Origin: Patescibacteria group bacterium
Lineage (GTDB): Bacteria > Patescibacteriota > Gracilibacteria > UM-FILTER-43-11
Direction: 5' to 3'
Assembly (NCBI GenBank): GCA_029260985.1
Contig: JAJDCE010000036.1
Location: 1 to 33,343, forward strand
Length of the DNA stretch: 33,343 nucleotides
Both the position numbers and the translations under genes were made by a program. Position 1 is the first letter of the stretch. Each line of letters begins with the position of its first letter. Shown in pieces: positions 21,795-29,116 of this stretch. A model generated the notes under the pieces. The model searched no databases, was not told the DNA's origin, and saw only the letters and a list, made by a program, of their open reading frames with translations.

Positions 21795-21880
21795 CCAATG
21801 GCTATCCAATGGCTTTCCGATTGCTAACCGATTGCTAGTAACAACAGCAACTGGATAGCAATGGATAGCAACTGGACAGC
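21795..21880. repeat. Inverted 11-nt word array upstream of proB
   Basis: Plus-strand units CCAATGGCTAT (21795-21805), CCAATGGCTTT (21806-21816), CCGATTGCTAA (21817-21827), CCGATTGCTAG (21828-21838) are in perfect 11-nt register. The minus strand of about 21844-21879 carries CCAGTTGCTAT, CCATTGCTAT, CCAGTTGCTGT. The array starts directly at the purQ stop and leaves about 30 nt before the proB ATG. Confidence 0.9.
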
Positions 21881-21913
21881 GCGACGTCAGGAGCGGATAG
21901 CAGCAATAGAAAA

Positions 21914-22987
21914 ATGAACAACTACAAACGAATCGTAATCAAAATAGGCACAAACGTAATCACCAAAGAGGACGGCCTTTTGGATAACAAGGTAATGAAG
22001 GGGCTTGTTTCTCAGATGGTTGAACTTAAAAAGTCCGGTGTGGATGTTGTTTTGGTTTCTTCCGGCGCCATGGGGGCAGGCCGCCCACTTGTAAGGCTTA
22101 AGCAGAAAGTCAGCCGGATTCTGGAAAGGCAGATTTTAGCCTCTGTAGGCCAAACACGGCTGATGAATCGTTATGATGAACTGCTATCCGCACATAGCTT
22201 TTTATGCGCACAGGTACTTGCAACCAAAGAAGATTTTCGGGATCGCAAACATTATCTGAACATGAAGAACTGCCTGGAGGGCTTGCTCCACGACCAGATC
22301 ATCCCCATCATCAACGAAAACGATGTAATATCGGTAGATGAGCTGATGTTTACGGATAATGATGAATTGGCAGGTTTACTGGCCTCGATGCTGAACGTTG
22401 ATGCCTTAATTGTTTTGACCAACGTGGACGGAGTTTTGGATTGCAGTAAAAAGGGAGCAAAAGTAATCTCCGAGGTCGATCACAAAAAGGCTAACGTGTT
22501 TTCGTGCATCACTCCGGAAAAATCTTCTTTCGGACGGGGAGGAATGCTGACCAAATGCCGGATCGCGGAACGAATGTCCCAAGTCGGGATCACCACACAC
22601 ATCGCAAATGGTAAAACAAAGTCCGTAGTAGTTGATATTTTGAAGGGTAAAAAGATTGGAACCAAATTCCTTCCACAAAAAAAGGTATCAGGAGTCAAAA
22701 AATGGATTGCTCATGCTGGAGGGCAGGAAAAAGGTGAAGTGATTATAGACGACCGCGCCTCCGAAATTCTCATGTCCGATGACAAAGCAGTCAGCCTTCT
22801 GCCTGTCGGAATCACAGAAGTATCAGGTAAATTCGAAAAAGGTGATATTATTCGCATCAGAAACGTCAGCGGCAAAAAAATCGGCCTTGGCGTCGCCCAG
22901 TACAGCTCTAAAAAAGCTAAAGAGTTTATCGGAAAGAAGGGCAAGAAACCTCTTGTGCATTATGATTATTTATTTATAAATTACTAG
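21914..22987 (+). CDS. proB: Glutamate 5-kinase
   Basis: 357 aa. It phosphorylates glutamate, the first committed step of proline synthesis. The amino-acid kinase domain has VIKIGTNVIT at the N-terminus, VVLVSSGAMGAGR, NENDVISVDELMFTDNDELAGLLASML, VLTNVDGVLD and SSFGRGGMLTKCRIAERM. A C-terminal PUA domain (about 265-350: KGEVIIDDRASEIL, GKFEKGDIIRI) is present, so the enzyme is full length and likely proline-inhibited as in related enzymes. Start ATG 21914, AGCAATAGAAAA upstream, no Shine-Dalgarno. proC follows across a 150-nt repeat-filled gap. proA is 4.2 kb further on. Confidence 0.97.
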   Translation: MNNYKRIVIKIGTNVITKEDGLLDNKVMKGLVSQMVELKKSGVDVVLVSSGAMGAGRPLVRLKQKVSRILERQILASVGQTRLMNRYDELLSAHSFLCAQVLATKEDFRDRKHYLNMKNCLEGLLHDQIIPIINENDVISVDELMFTDNDELAGLLASMLNVDALIVLTNVDGVLDCSKKGAKVISEVDHKKANVFSCITPEKSSFGRGGMLTKCRIAERMSQVGITTHIANGKTKSVVVDILKGKKIGTKFLPQKKVSGVKKWIAHAGGQEKGEVIIDDRASEILMSDDKAVSLLPVGITEVSGKFEKGDIIRIRNVSGKKIGLGVAQYSSKKAKEFIGKKGKKPLVHYDYLFINY

Positions 22988-23125
22988 GAGTTCAAATTGG
23001 TGCTCAAATGGGAGCTCAAATTGGGGTAAGTAGACTTACAGTAAAACTGACCCCCAATGTGAGCCCCGCGCCAAAGGCTTTGAGCGGAGTCGAAAAGACG
23101 AAGGAGCAGAGCCCCAATGTGAGCC
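22988..23125. repeat. Inverted 12-nt word array between proB and proC
   Basis: Three 12-nt units in exact register directly after the proB stop: GAGTTCAAATTG (22988-22999), GTGCTCAAATGG (23000-23011), GAGCTCAAATTG (23012-23023). The minus strand carries GGCTCACATTGG at 23054-23065 and again at 23114-23125, so GCTCAAATTGG faces CCAATGTGAGC. The two right-hand copies are separated by an insert with TGAGCGGAGTCGAA (23081-23094), a word similar to the insert at 18980-19005. Confidence 0.88.
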
Positions 23126-23137
23126 CTAATATGAAAT

Positions 23138-23923
23138 ATGGACAAAAAAATAGGAATCATCGGCGCAGGCAACATGGGTAGCGTGTTCTACAAAGGCTTA
23201 TCTAAAATAGTGGATGAGGAAAACCTGTATATCTGCGATACGAATCAGGGCAAGCTTGAGGAATTAGGCGTAAAAAATACATTTGCAGATGCGGGAGAGA
23301 TGCTCAAAGAAGTGGATGTTGTGATACTGGCCATAAAGCCCCAGTCTTTTGAGGAATTTAAAAAGAGCCTCAAAGTACATCTCGATTACAAACTCCTCAT
23401 ATCCATTATGGCAGGCATTTCCGTAGAACGTTTAGAAGAAACCGGTGCAAAACGCATCATCCGCGCCATGCCAAACCTGCCGGTGCAGGTAAAAAAGGGT
23501 GTGGTCGGCTGGTTCACATCGGAAGGGATTGATGATACTGACAAAGAGATAGTAAAAAAACTATTCAGCGCATTCGGTTACGCGCCTGAACTGACTAATG
23601 AAAGCATGATTGACGCCATCACTGTTTTAAGCGGCTCCGGCCCGGCGTATTACTTCTTGCTCGCCGAGTTTTTGTCCGACAAAGCCGTATCCCTCGGTTT
23701 CAGTGACGAGGAAGCTCGTAAGATTACTGAAGCAACATTAGAAGGTAGCGCGGAACTTTTGAAAAAGGGCGATAAATCCGCAAGGGAGTGGCGATACGCG
23801 GTTACATCAAAAGGCGGAGTTACGGAAGCTGTAGTCGACTCGCTTACCGAAGCTGGTTTTGGGGAGATTTTTGATAAGGCGGTGGAGGAGGGGATTGGGA
23901 GGAGTGAGGGGTTGGGTGGGTGA
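23138..23923 (+). CDS. proC: Pyrroline-5-carboxylate reductase
   Basis: 261 aa. It reduces P5C to proline with NAD(P)H. An N-terminal Rossmann fold (KKIGIIGAGNMGSVFYKGL, VVILAIKPQSF) precedes SIMAGISVERLE and the RAMPNLPVQVKKGVVGW block. The C-terminal helical domain has the signature LSGSGPAYYFLLAEFLSDKAVSLGFSDEEARKI and the TSKGGVTEAVVDSL motif at about 226-239. The stop is TGA. ATG at 23138, upstream sequence AATATGAAAT without a Shine-Dalgarno. The proC 3' end is Gly-rich and followed by an 84-nt gap before the DUF262 gene. Confidence 0.97.
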   Translation: MDKKIGIIGAGNMGSVFYKGLSKIVDEENLYICDTNQGKLEELGVKNTFADAGEMLKEVDVVILAIKPQSFEEFKKSLKVHLDYKLLISIMAGISVERLEETGAKRIIRAMPNLPVQVKKGVVGWFTSEGIDDTDKEIVKKLFSAFGYAPELTNESMIDAITVLSGSGPAYYFLLAEFLSDKAVSLGFSDEEARKITEATLEGSAELLKKGDKSAREWRYAVTSKGGVTEAVVDSLTEAGFGEIFDKAVEEGIGRSEGLGG

Positions 23924-24007
23924 GGGGGATGCTTTGTGTAATAGTGAGTTGTGTGAAATAATGAAAAGTTATATAGTATCTATTGTAATTTTTAAAAAAT
24001 AATTTTA

Positions 24008-25750
24008 ATGATTAGACCTGAAAAGAAAACCATTGAAGGCATTTTAAAGGGGAGTGATTCCCAATTTTCTGTACCCTCATATCAAAGAAGTTTTGACTGG
24101 GGTAAGAGTGAGTTGCAGGAACTCATTGATGACTTAAGAGAAACAAAAGACTCAGACAATAAGGAGCTCTTTTTAGGCAACTTTATTTTCGACATTTCCG
24201 ATAAAAAAAATATCAAGATCGTTGATGGGCAGCAAAGACTTACAACTATATCAATAATATTAATTGCACTTCGTGAGCATGCTAAGAAAATAAATGAATC
24301 AGAATTTGCAGGAGAATTGCAAAACTTAATATCAATGAGCTCAGCCTGGAGTGATAAAACTGGAAATAAAATTAAAGTTTCCGAAAATATTAGGGATGTA
24401 TTTGAGTTTATATCTGATAGAGAATGGAATGGAGATTTTCCAGATAAAATTGATGAAAAATCTGTAAAAAGGCAGGTAAACAAAATTAAGCCAATTTTTA
24501 CCTATGTTTTAGATGAGCTATCAAAGTACAGCAAAGAGAGCTTAGAAGGTTTTACGCGCACATTGTTATACTCATATGTAATCGTTATTGAAGTTGAGAA
24601 TACTGAAGATGTATTTTCAATCTTTGAGCGAACAAATGCTCGCGGGCTAGATTTAAACATAGGTGACTTACTAAAAAATTATATTTTTTCACATGGAATC
24701 AAAGAGTTTGAGGGAAGATGGAATGAAATTATTGAAAATGCAGAAAGTTCACTACAGAGAATGTTAAAATATTTTTGGATTTCGCAAAAAGGTCATATAC
24801 AACAATCAAATCTTTATAAAAATTTAAAAAAACATGGTAAGGAGCTTGGAATAGACCAATTTGTTGGTGATCTTTATTCCTTTTCTAGATATTACAAAGT
24901 TGTCCAGTCACAAGATCCTGATCTCACTAGGGACTGGCTAGAAGAAATTGGACTTACTTCATTGTCAAGTAATGAGGATCATTATAGAAGGGTTAATCGT
25001 GTGTTTCAGGCTCTAAAATTATTTAGAGTTACGCAGGCTTATCCATTAATCTTCTCAATCTTTAAATTTTATCAGAATAGTAAAAGTAGTAGCTACAAAA
25101 ATTTGTTTAAAGCACTGGAAACCCTAGAAAACTTTCATTTTGTTAATAATGTAATTTCAGGAAGAATCGGTAATGAAGTTGAAAAATATTATGCAGAAAG
25201 TGCTAAACGTTTTTATGAGAGCCAAGAAGATTTTACAAAGATAATTACTGAATTTATTAACGGCTTAAAAAAGAAAAAGGCACATAAGGACGAATTTATA
25301 GCTAATTTTGTTGAAAATGTCACCTATGATAGCATTCCTTTGATCAACTATATTTATGACCGAATAAATAATTTCGAAACAAAAGGCGCACAACGAGTTG
25401 ATATTTATACTCCTGAAAAAGATATAAAAAGGCGTAACTTCAATATCGAACATATTCTTCCTCAGAGCTCAAAAAGTAACTACGAAGAGGATGAAGAAAT
25501 AGAATGCTTTGATAAAATTGGTAATCTATTGGTAATGTCTAGACACTCTAATTCAGAATTTCAGGATAAAGAGCCTTCTGAAAAGTTTGAAATTATCGAA
25601 TTAGATCCAAAACATACCGCCAACCTCAGATATCTAAATGTCTTTATTAAGGAATACAAAAAAGAGGCTGAAAATTGGGACTTTTTAACAATCAAAGAAA
25701 GGTCAAAAAAAATTGCTGAAAATGGGTTTGAAAAAATATGGGGTTTTTAA
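24008..25750 (+). CDS. DUF262/DUF1524 protein (GmrSD-like restriction family)
   Basis: 580 aa. The N-terminal DUF262 domain has FSVPSYQRSFDW (20-31) and the nucleotide-site motif DGQQRLTT (73-80), then the FSIFERTNARGLDLNIGDLLKN block (about 206-227). The C-terminal DUF1524 has FNIEHILPQS (478-487) with the HNH-like His and IGNLLVMSRHSNSEFQDK. This domain order is that of GmrSD type IV restriction enzymes, where DUF262 hydrolyses NTP and DUF1524 is an HNH-like nuclease that attacks modified DNA. A defence role is inferred. The gene is visibly more AT-rich than the proline genes on both sides and interrupts them, suggesting acquisition. There is no companion gene such as a methylase. Confidence 0.88.
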   Translation: MIRPEKKTIEGILKGSDSQFSVPSYQRSFDWGKSELQELIDDLRETKDSDNKELFLGNFIFDISDKKNIKIVDGQQRLTTISIILIALREHAKKINESEFAGELQNLISMSSAWSDKTGNKIKVSENIRDVFEFISDREWNGDFPDKIDEKSVKRQVNKIKPIFTYVLDELSKYSKESLEGFTRTLLYSYVIVIEVENTEDVFSIFERTNARGLDLNIGDLLKNYIFSHGIKEFEGRWNEIIENAESSLQRMLKYFWISQKGHIQQSNLYKNLKKHGKELGIDQFVGDLYSFSRYYKVVQSQDPDLTRDWLEEIGLTSLSSNEDHYRRVNRVFQALKLFRVTQAYPLIFSIFKFYQNSKSSSYKNLFKALETLENFHFVNNVISGRIGNEVEKYYAESAKRFYESQEDFTKIITEFINGLKKKKAHKDEFIANFVENVTYDSIPLINYIYDRINNFETKGAQRVDIYTPEKDIKRRNFNIEHILPQSSKSNYEEDEEIECFDKIGNLLVMSRHSNSEFQDKEPSEKFEIIELDPKHTANLRYLNVFIKEYKKEAENWDFLTIKERSKKIAENGFEKIWGF

Positions 25751-25825
25751 AAATTATAACTTACTAGAAGGGATACTTTTCATTACATCGTCCAACTAAA
25801 CGTTATTATACGCAGTCATCCCCAC

Positions 25826-25886
25826 CCAAACACCCTCCTCAAAAAATAAAGGATATGCTATTTTGTCATTGCTTTAAAATAACCCA
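25826..25886 (+). repeat. 61-bp direct repeat, left copy
   Basis: Begins CCAAACACCCTCCTC and contains an identical 29-nt core starting AAAAAATAAAGGATATGC, then ends AAATAACCCA. It matches 27154-27214 at 55 of 61 positions. Within or next to it, TTGTCA (25864-25869) with 17-nt spacing to AATACT (25887-25892) could be a promoter for the SDR gene at 25913. Confidence 0.85.
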
Positions 25887-25912
25887 ATACTGGTAAATTT
25901 AACTAAGGTAAT

Positions 25913-26668
25913 ATGAAAAATGAAAACTATACGCTGATCACCGGCGCCAGTTCCGGCATTGGCGAAGCCTGTGCAATTGCATTGGCAAGGGATGGGCATA
26001 ATCTCATTTTACCTGCACGAAGAAAGGAGAAGCTTGAAGACCTCAAGACCAAACTGGAAAAAGAATATAATGTCGCAGTATTAGTCTACAAAGTCGACTT
26101 AGGGAACATCGAAGAAATTGAGAGCTTTTTCAATGAGATAAAAGGGCAAAAAATCAATGTGCTCATCAATAACGCCGGCCTCGCTCTGGGTAAGGCCTCC
26201 TTCGAAGACAGCGAATGGGAAGACCTTAACAGGGTGATTGATATTAATATTAAAGCATTTACTAAAGTAGCTCAGCTCGCAATACCACACCTAAAAGAAA
26301 CGAATGGTCATATAGTTAATGTCAGTTCGATTTCAGGCATTGAGGCGTATGAAGGAGGATCAGTTTACTGTGGAAGTAAAGCCTACGTAAAAATGATCAG
26401 TAAAGCATTACGTATCGATTTAATGGGAACCGGAGTTCGTGTCACAGACATAGCCCCAGGCCTGGTTGATACGGAGTTTGCAACCGTTCGCTTCAAAGGC
26501 GACAAGACCAAGGCCGATTCAGTTTATGAAGGTTTTACACCGCTATTTGCAAAGGACATTGCCGATACCATTGCCTTTACCCTCTCCCGACCGAAAAACG
26601 TAAACCTCGAATACATCCTTATCATGCCAACCGCACAAGCTAGTGCAACGCGTATTGCTAAAAGCTAG
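25913..26668 (+). CDS. Short-chain dehydrogenase/reductase (YdfG-like)
   Basis: 251 aa, classical SDR. The nucleotide-binding TGASSGIGEA is at 10-19, INNAG at 85-89, Ser139 in VNVSSISG, and the catalytic YxxxK as Tyr152/Lys156 in YCGSKAY, with PG(L)VDTEF at about 185-191. The overall pattern is closest to NADP-dependent 3-hydroxy acid or serine dehydrogenases of the YdfG type. The substrate is unknown. The gene is the first of a two-gene cassette lying between the 61-bp direct repeats. A TAAGG near the start is one of the few weak ribosome-binding-like matches in the window. Confidence 0.9.
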   Translation: MKNENYTLITGASSGIGEACAIALARDGHNLILPARRKEKLEDLKTKLEKEYNVAVLVYKVDLGNIEEIESFFNEIKGQKINVLINNAGLALGKASFEDSEWEDLNRVIDINIKAFTKVAQLAIPHLKETNGHIVNVSSISGIEAYEGGSVYCGSKAYVKMISKALRIDLMGTGVRVTDIAPGLVDTEFATVRFKGDKTKADSVYEGFTPLFAKDIADTIAFTLSRPKNVNLEYILIMPTAQASATRIAKS

Positions 26669-26772
26669 CGGCATAAATTTTTGATAAGGCATTCGATAAT
26701 AATTAGTTGTAGTACATATTTTATAGCCTTTAGTTTTAACTTAAAATAAAATAATCTACTTAAAAAGAAATC

Positions 26773-27102
26773 ATGAAAGAAATATTTGATGCCATAGACA
26801 GAACTTGCGTTGAGCCTGCAAAAGACATGGGAGATTGTAGAAATAGACGAATAAGAATATTTGCCAACGGAGATGTTGTAGAAAGATACACACGACTGGG
26901 AATGAGAGCAGGTCCACATTGGGCCAAAGTAGAAACAAACGAGCGAGCATTTTTCTTCTCAGAAACGGCAAATTTAGGTTGTACAATCGCTCAACGCAAA
27001 GATGGCACTCTTACTTTCATACCGCCAGATAGAGACATAGAAGATCTTGGAATAATAACCAGATATTTTATTGAAAAAGAATTAATGACTAAAGGGCGAT
27101 AG
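26773..27102 (+). CDS. Hypothetical protein, 109 aa
   Basis: Not recognised. It is a soluble, basic protein with three Cys (15, 23 and 89), a beta-looking centre (RRIRIFANGDVVERYTRLGMRAGPHWAKVETNERAFFFSET) and a C-terminal helix. It lies 104 nt after the SDR gene on the same strand, inside the 61-bp-repeat bracket, so both may have arrived together. No promoter is clear. The gap before it (26669-26772) is AT-rich without a readable structure. A hairpin at its stop may terminate the transcript. Confidence 0.65.
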   Translation: MKEIFDAIDRTCVEPAKDMGDCRNRRIRIFANGDVVERYTRLGMRAGPHWAKVETNERAFFFSETANLGCTIAQRKDGTLTFIPPDRDIEDLGIITRYFIEKELMTKGR

Positions 27103-27132
27103 CCACAAAAATACGCCCTGCAGCTATCCCTT
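27092..27132 (+). terminator. Possible terminator hairpin after the 109-aa ORF
   Basis: AAGGG (27092-27096) and ATAGC (27099-27103) pair with GCTAT (27123-27127) and CCCTT (27128-27132), giving a 10-bp stem with a 2-nt bulge and 19-nt loop. The downstream sequence is TTATTATTCG, not a solid T-run, so this is tentative. Confidence 0.4.
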
Positions 27133-27153
27133 ATTATTCGTAGCCATTCTCAA

Positions 27154-27214
27154 CCAAACCCCCTCCCCAAAAAATAAAGGATATGCTATTTTGTCATAGC
27201 TCGTAAATAACCCA
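27154..27214 (+). repeat. 61-bp direct repeat, right copy, abutting proA
   Basis: Matches 25826-25886 at 55 of 61 positions, with the six differences outside the 29-nt core. It ends 2 nt before the proA ATG. Here the spacing to a -10 would place ATTATG over the start codon, so the promoter reading does not transfer cleanly. An extended -10-like TGCTATTTT lies in the core. Confidence 0.85.
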
Positions 27215-27216
27215 TT

Positions 27217-28467
27217 ATGCCCGACATAAACACAAACCTCGCAGCCACCCAAAAAGCCAGCAGAACACTGGTAAATCTGGATGAAGAAAAGATAAACAAA
27301 GTCCTCCTCGATTTAGCCGACCATCTTTTAACCGAAACCGACGGAATTTTAGCTGAGAACCGGAAAGATCTGGACAAGATGGACGAAAGCGACCCCAAAT
27401 ACGACCGCCTAAAGCTGACGAAAGAGAGATTGGAAGGTATCGCGTCGGACATCCGAAACGTAGCAAATTTGGACTACCCTGTAGGCAGGGTTTTGGAGGA
27501 AAAGACATTGGAAAACGGGCTTAAGCTCTCCAAAATCACAGTGCCCCTGGGAGTTATCGGAATCATTTACGAAGCACGGCCAAACGTGACCTTCGATGTA
27601 TTCTCCTTATGCTTCAAATCCGGAAACGCCTGTGTTTTAAAGGGCGGAAGTGACGCCCATTCATCGAACACAAAAATTGTTCAGCTAATCCAGTCAGTAC
27701 TCAAAAAACATGAACTGGATGAGAACATAATCTACCTGGCCCCAAGCGAACGTGAAGCCGTAAAAGACATCCTGAGCGCCAATGATTATATCGACGTCAT
27801 CATCCCAAGAGGAAGCCAGAATCTCATCAGTTTTGTCAGAGAAAACGCCACCATCCCGGTAATAGAAACAGGGGCGGGGATTGTACATACTTATTTAGCA
27901 AATTCAGGTGATTTTGAAAAAGCAAAAGCAATCATTCTGAATGCCAAAACTAGAAGGCCAAGTGTCTGCAATGCTTTAGACACTCTGCTTTATGACGAGG
28001 AACAGATTTACACCTTATATGATTTACTGAAGCCATTAGAAGAAAAAAAGGTTGAGCTATACGTTGATCCACCGACATACAGTGAGCTGGAAGGGAAATA
28101 TGATGATGCATTGTTGAATAGAGAATCAGATGAGAGTCGCGGAAGAGAGTTTTTATCTTTGAAAATGTCGATTTACATGATGCCGACTGTTGTAGAAGCT
28201 GTCGATTTTATTAATAGATTTGGATCTGGGCATAGCGAAGCGATAATTTCGGAAGATGAGTCTGAAATTGAATATTTCCTCAACAACGTCGACGCAGCCT
28301 GCGTATACGCCAATACCTCCACCGCCTTCACCGACGGCGCCCAATTCGGCATGGGCGCGGAAATAGGGATAAGTACCCAAAAACTCCACGCCCGCGGCCC
28401 AATGGCCCTTAATGAACTGACCAGCTATAAGTGGATTGTGAGGGGGGAAGGGCAGGTGAGAGAATAA
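27217..28467 (+). CDS. proA: Gamma-glutamyl phosphate reductase
   Basis: 416 aa. It reduces glutamyl-5-phosphate to the semialdehyde, the second step of proline synthesis. The aldehyde-dehydrogenase-superfamily fold shows VPLGVIGIIYEARPNVTFDVFSLC (110-132), NACVLKGGSDAHSSN, VIPRGSQNLISFV, the catalytic Cys251 in RRPSVCNALDTLL, and the closing SAEIG-like FGMGAEIGISTQKLHARGPM block. It is full length. With ProB and ProC this makes a complete proline pathway in the window, although proA is separated from proC by three unrelated genes. The ATG follows the right 61-bp repeat by 2 nt. Confidence 0.97.
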   Translation: MPDINTNLAATQKASRTLVNLDEEKINKVLLDLADHLLTETDGILAENRKDLDKMDESDPKYDRLKLTKERLEGIASDIRNVANLDYPVGRVLEEKTLENGLKLSKITVPLGVIGIIYEARPNVTFDVFSLCFKSGNACVLKGGSDAHSSNTKIVQLIQSVLKKHELDENIIYLAPSEREAVKDILSANDYIDVIIPRGSQNLISFVRENATIPVIETGAGIVHTYLANSGDFEKAKAIILNAKTRRPSVCNALDTLLYDEEQIYTLYDLLKPLEEKKVELYVDPPTYSELEGKYDDALLNRESDESRGREFLSLKMSIYMMPTVVEAVDFINRFGSGHSEAIISEDESEIEYFLNNVDAACVYANTSTAFTDGAQFGMGAEIGISTQKLHARGPMALNELTSYKWIVRGEGQVRE

Positions 28468-28468
28468 A

Positions 28469-28563
28469 CGCAGAATAAGGATTTATATGATTAGCTGATT
28501 CACTTTGATGTATTGAGCTTCAGCACAGTCATCTTGACCATCAGTTAATCTGCGTAATCCTTG
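28469..28563. repeat. 95-bp imperfect inverted repeat after proA
   Basis: CGCAG (28470-28474) and AAGGATT (28477-28483) on the left match AATCTGCG (28547-28554) and AATCCTT (28556-28562) on the right in inverted order. GATTAGCTGAT on the left faces the complement ATCAGTTAATC on the right. The centre, about 28514-28524, contains GAGCTTCAGC. The GATTACGCAGATT-type words recall a class of low-complexity spacer seen in many environmental genomes, from memory. Confidence 0.75.
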
Positions 28564-28593
28564 TCCAGATAAGGGGGTAATGGAAGGTGCTTT

Positions 28594-28655
28594 AAATGCA
28601 AAATAATAAAATGCTAAATTGAATGCGAAATCAGAAATCCGAAATCAGAAATGAT
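28594..28655. repeat. AAATnnn word array running into the SpoU gene
   Basis: 7-nt units AAATCAG (28628-28634), AAATCCG (28635-28641), AAATCAG (28642-28648), AAATGAT (28649-28655), preceded from 28594 by looser AAATGCA, AAATAATA, AAATGCT words. The array overlaps codons 2-11 of the methyltransferase gene at 28623. Confidence 0.8.
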
Positions 28656-29096
28656 GTATACATCCTCCTCAACAACATCCGCTCCCTACACAACGTAGGA
28701 TCCATTTTCCGTACGTCAGACGGCGCTGGTGTTAAAAAACTGTTTCTCTGTGGCCAAACCGGCTATCCTCCGCGGGAGGAGATAGCAAAAACCGCACTCG
28801 GCGCGGAAGAGATAGTTCCGTGGGAATATTACATCGACCCCATCGACTGCATTAAAAAGTTAAAGAAAGAGGGAATCCAAATAGTGGCGCTGGAGCAGAC
28901 CAGTAAGAGCATCGATTACAAAAAACTGAAACCAAAATACCCCATCTGCCTAGTGGTCGGACACGAAATTGATGGTGTATCGAAGGAAATTCTAGAATTA
29001 TGCGATGAGGCCATCGAAATCCCCATGCACGGCGAAAAACAGTCATTGAATGTCAGCGTAGCTTTCGGCATCGCTATTTATGAATTAGCTAAATAG
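28623..29096 (+). CDS. SpoU/TrmH-family RNA 2'-O-methyltransferase
   Basis: 157 aa, the compact SPOUT form without a substrate-binding N-terminal domain. Motif 1 is NNIRSLHNVGSIFRTSDGAGV (about 17-37), motif 2 LVVGHEIDGVS (about 112-122), and motif 3 IEIPMHGEKQSLNVSVAFGIAIYEL (about 130-154), which builds the knotted AdoMet site. The target (tRNA or rRNA ribose) cannot be told from sequence alone. The first ten residues (RNQKSEIRND) are encoded by the 7-nt repeat, and no other in-frame ATG lies before motif 1. Either the repeat is now part of the protein or a non-ATG start is used. Confidence 0.92.
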   Translation: MRNQKSEIRNDVYILLNNIRSLHNVGSIFRTSDGAGVKKLFLCGQTGYPPREEIAKTALGAEEIVPWEYYIDPIDCIKKLKKEGIQIVALEQTSKSIDYKKLKPKYPICLVVGHEIDGVSKEILELCDEAIEIPMHGEKQSLNVSVAFGIAIYELAK

Positions 29097-29114
29097 AAAA
29101 ATAGTAAAATAGAA
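29091..29114. repeat. 8-nt word array over the SpoU stop codon
   Basis: AAATAGAA, AAATAGTA, AAATAGAA in 8-nt register, including the TAG stop (29094-29096). It is followed by CATTAAGA and the stop of the convergent chorismate mutase gene at 29117. Same word family as at 6653 and 7428. Confidence 0.75.
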
Positions 29115-29116
29115 CA

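Noticed and set aside
24008..25750. A DUF262 protein as part of a toxin-antitoxin pair
   Set aside because: There is no small partner ORF next to it and both GmrSD-type domains are present in one chain.
343..29114. The repeat arrays as CRISPR arrays
   Set aside because: Units are 7-13 nt and directly abut without unique spacers of 30-40 nt. No Cas protein is encoded in the window.
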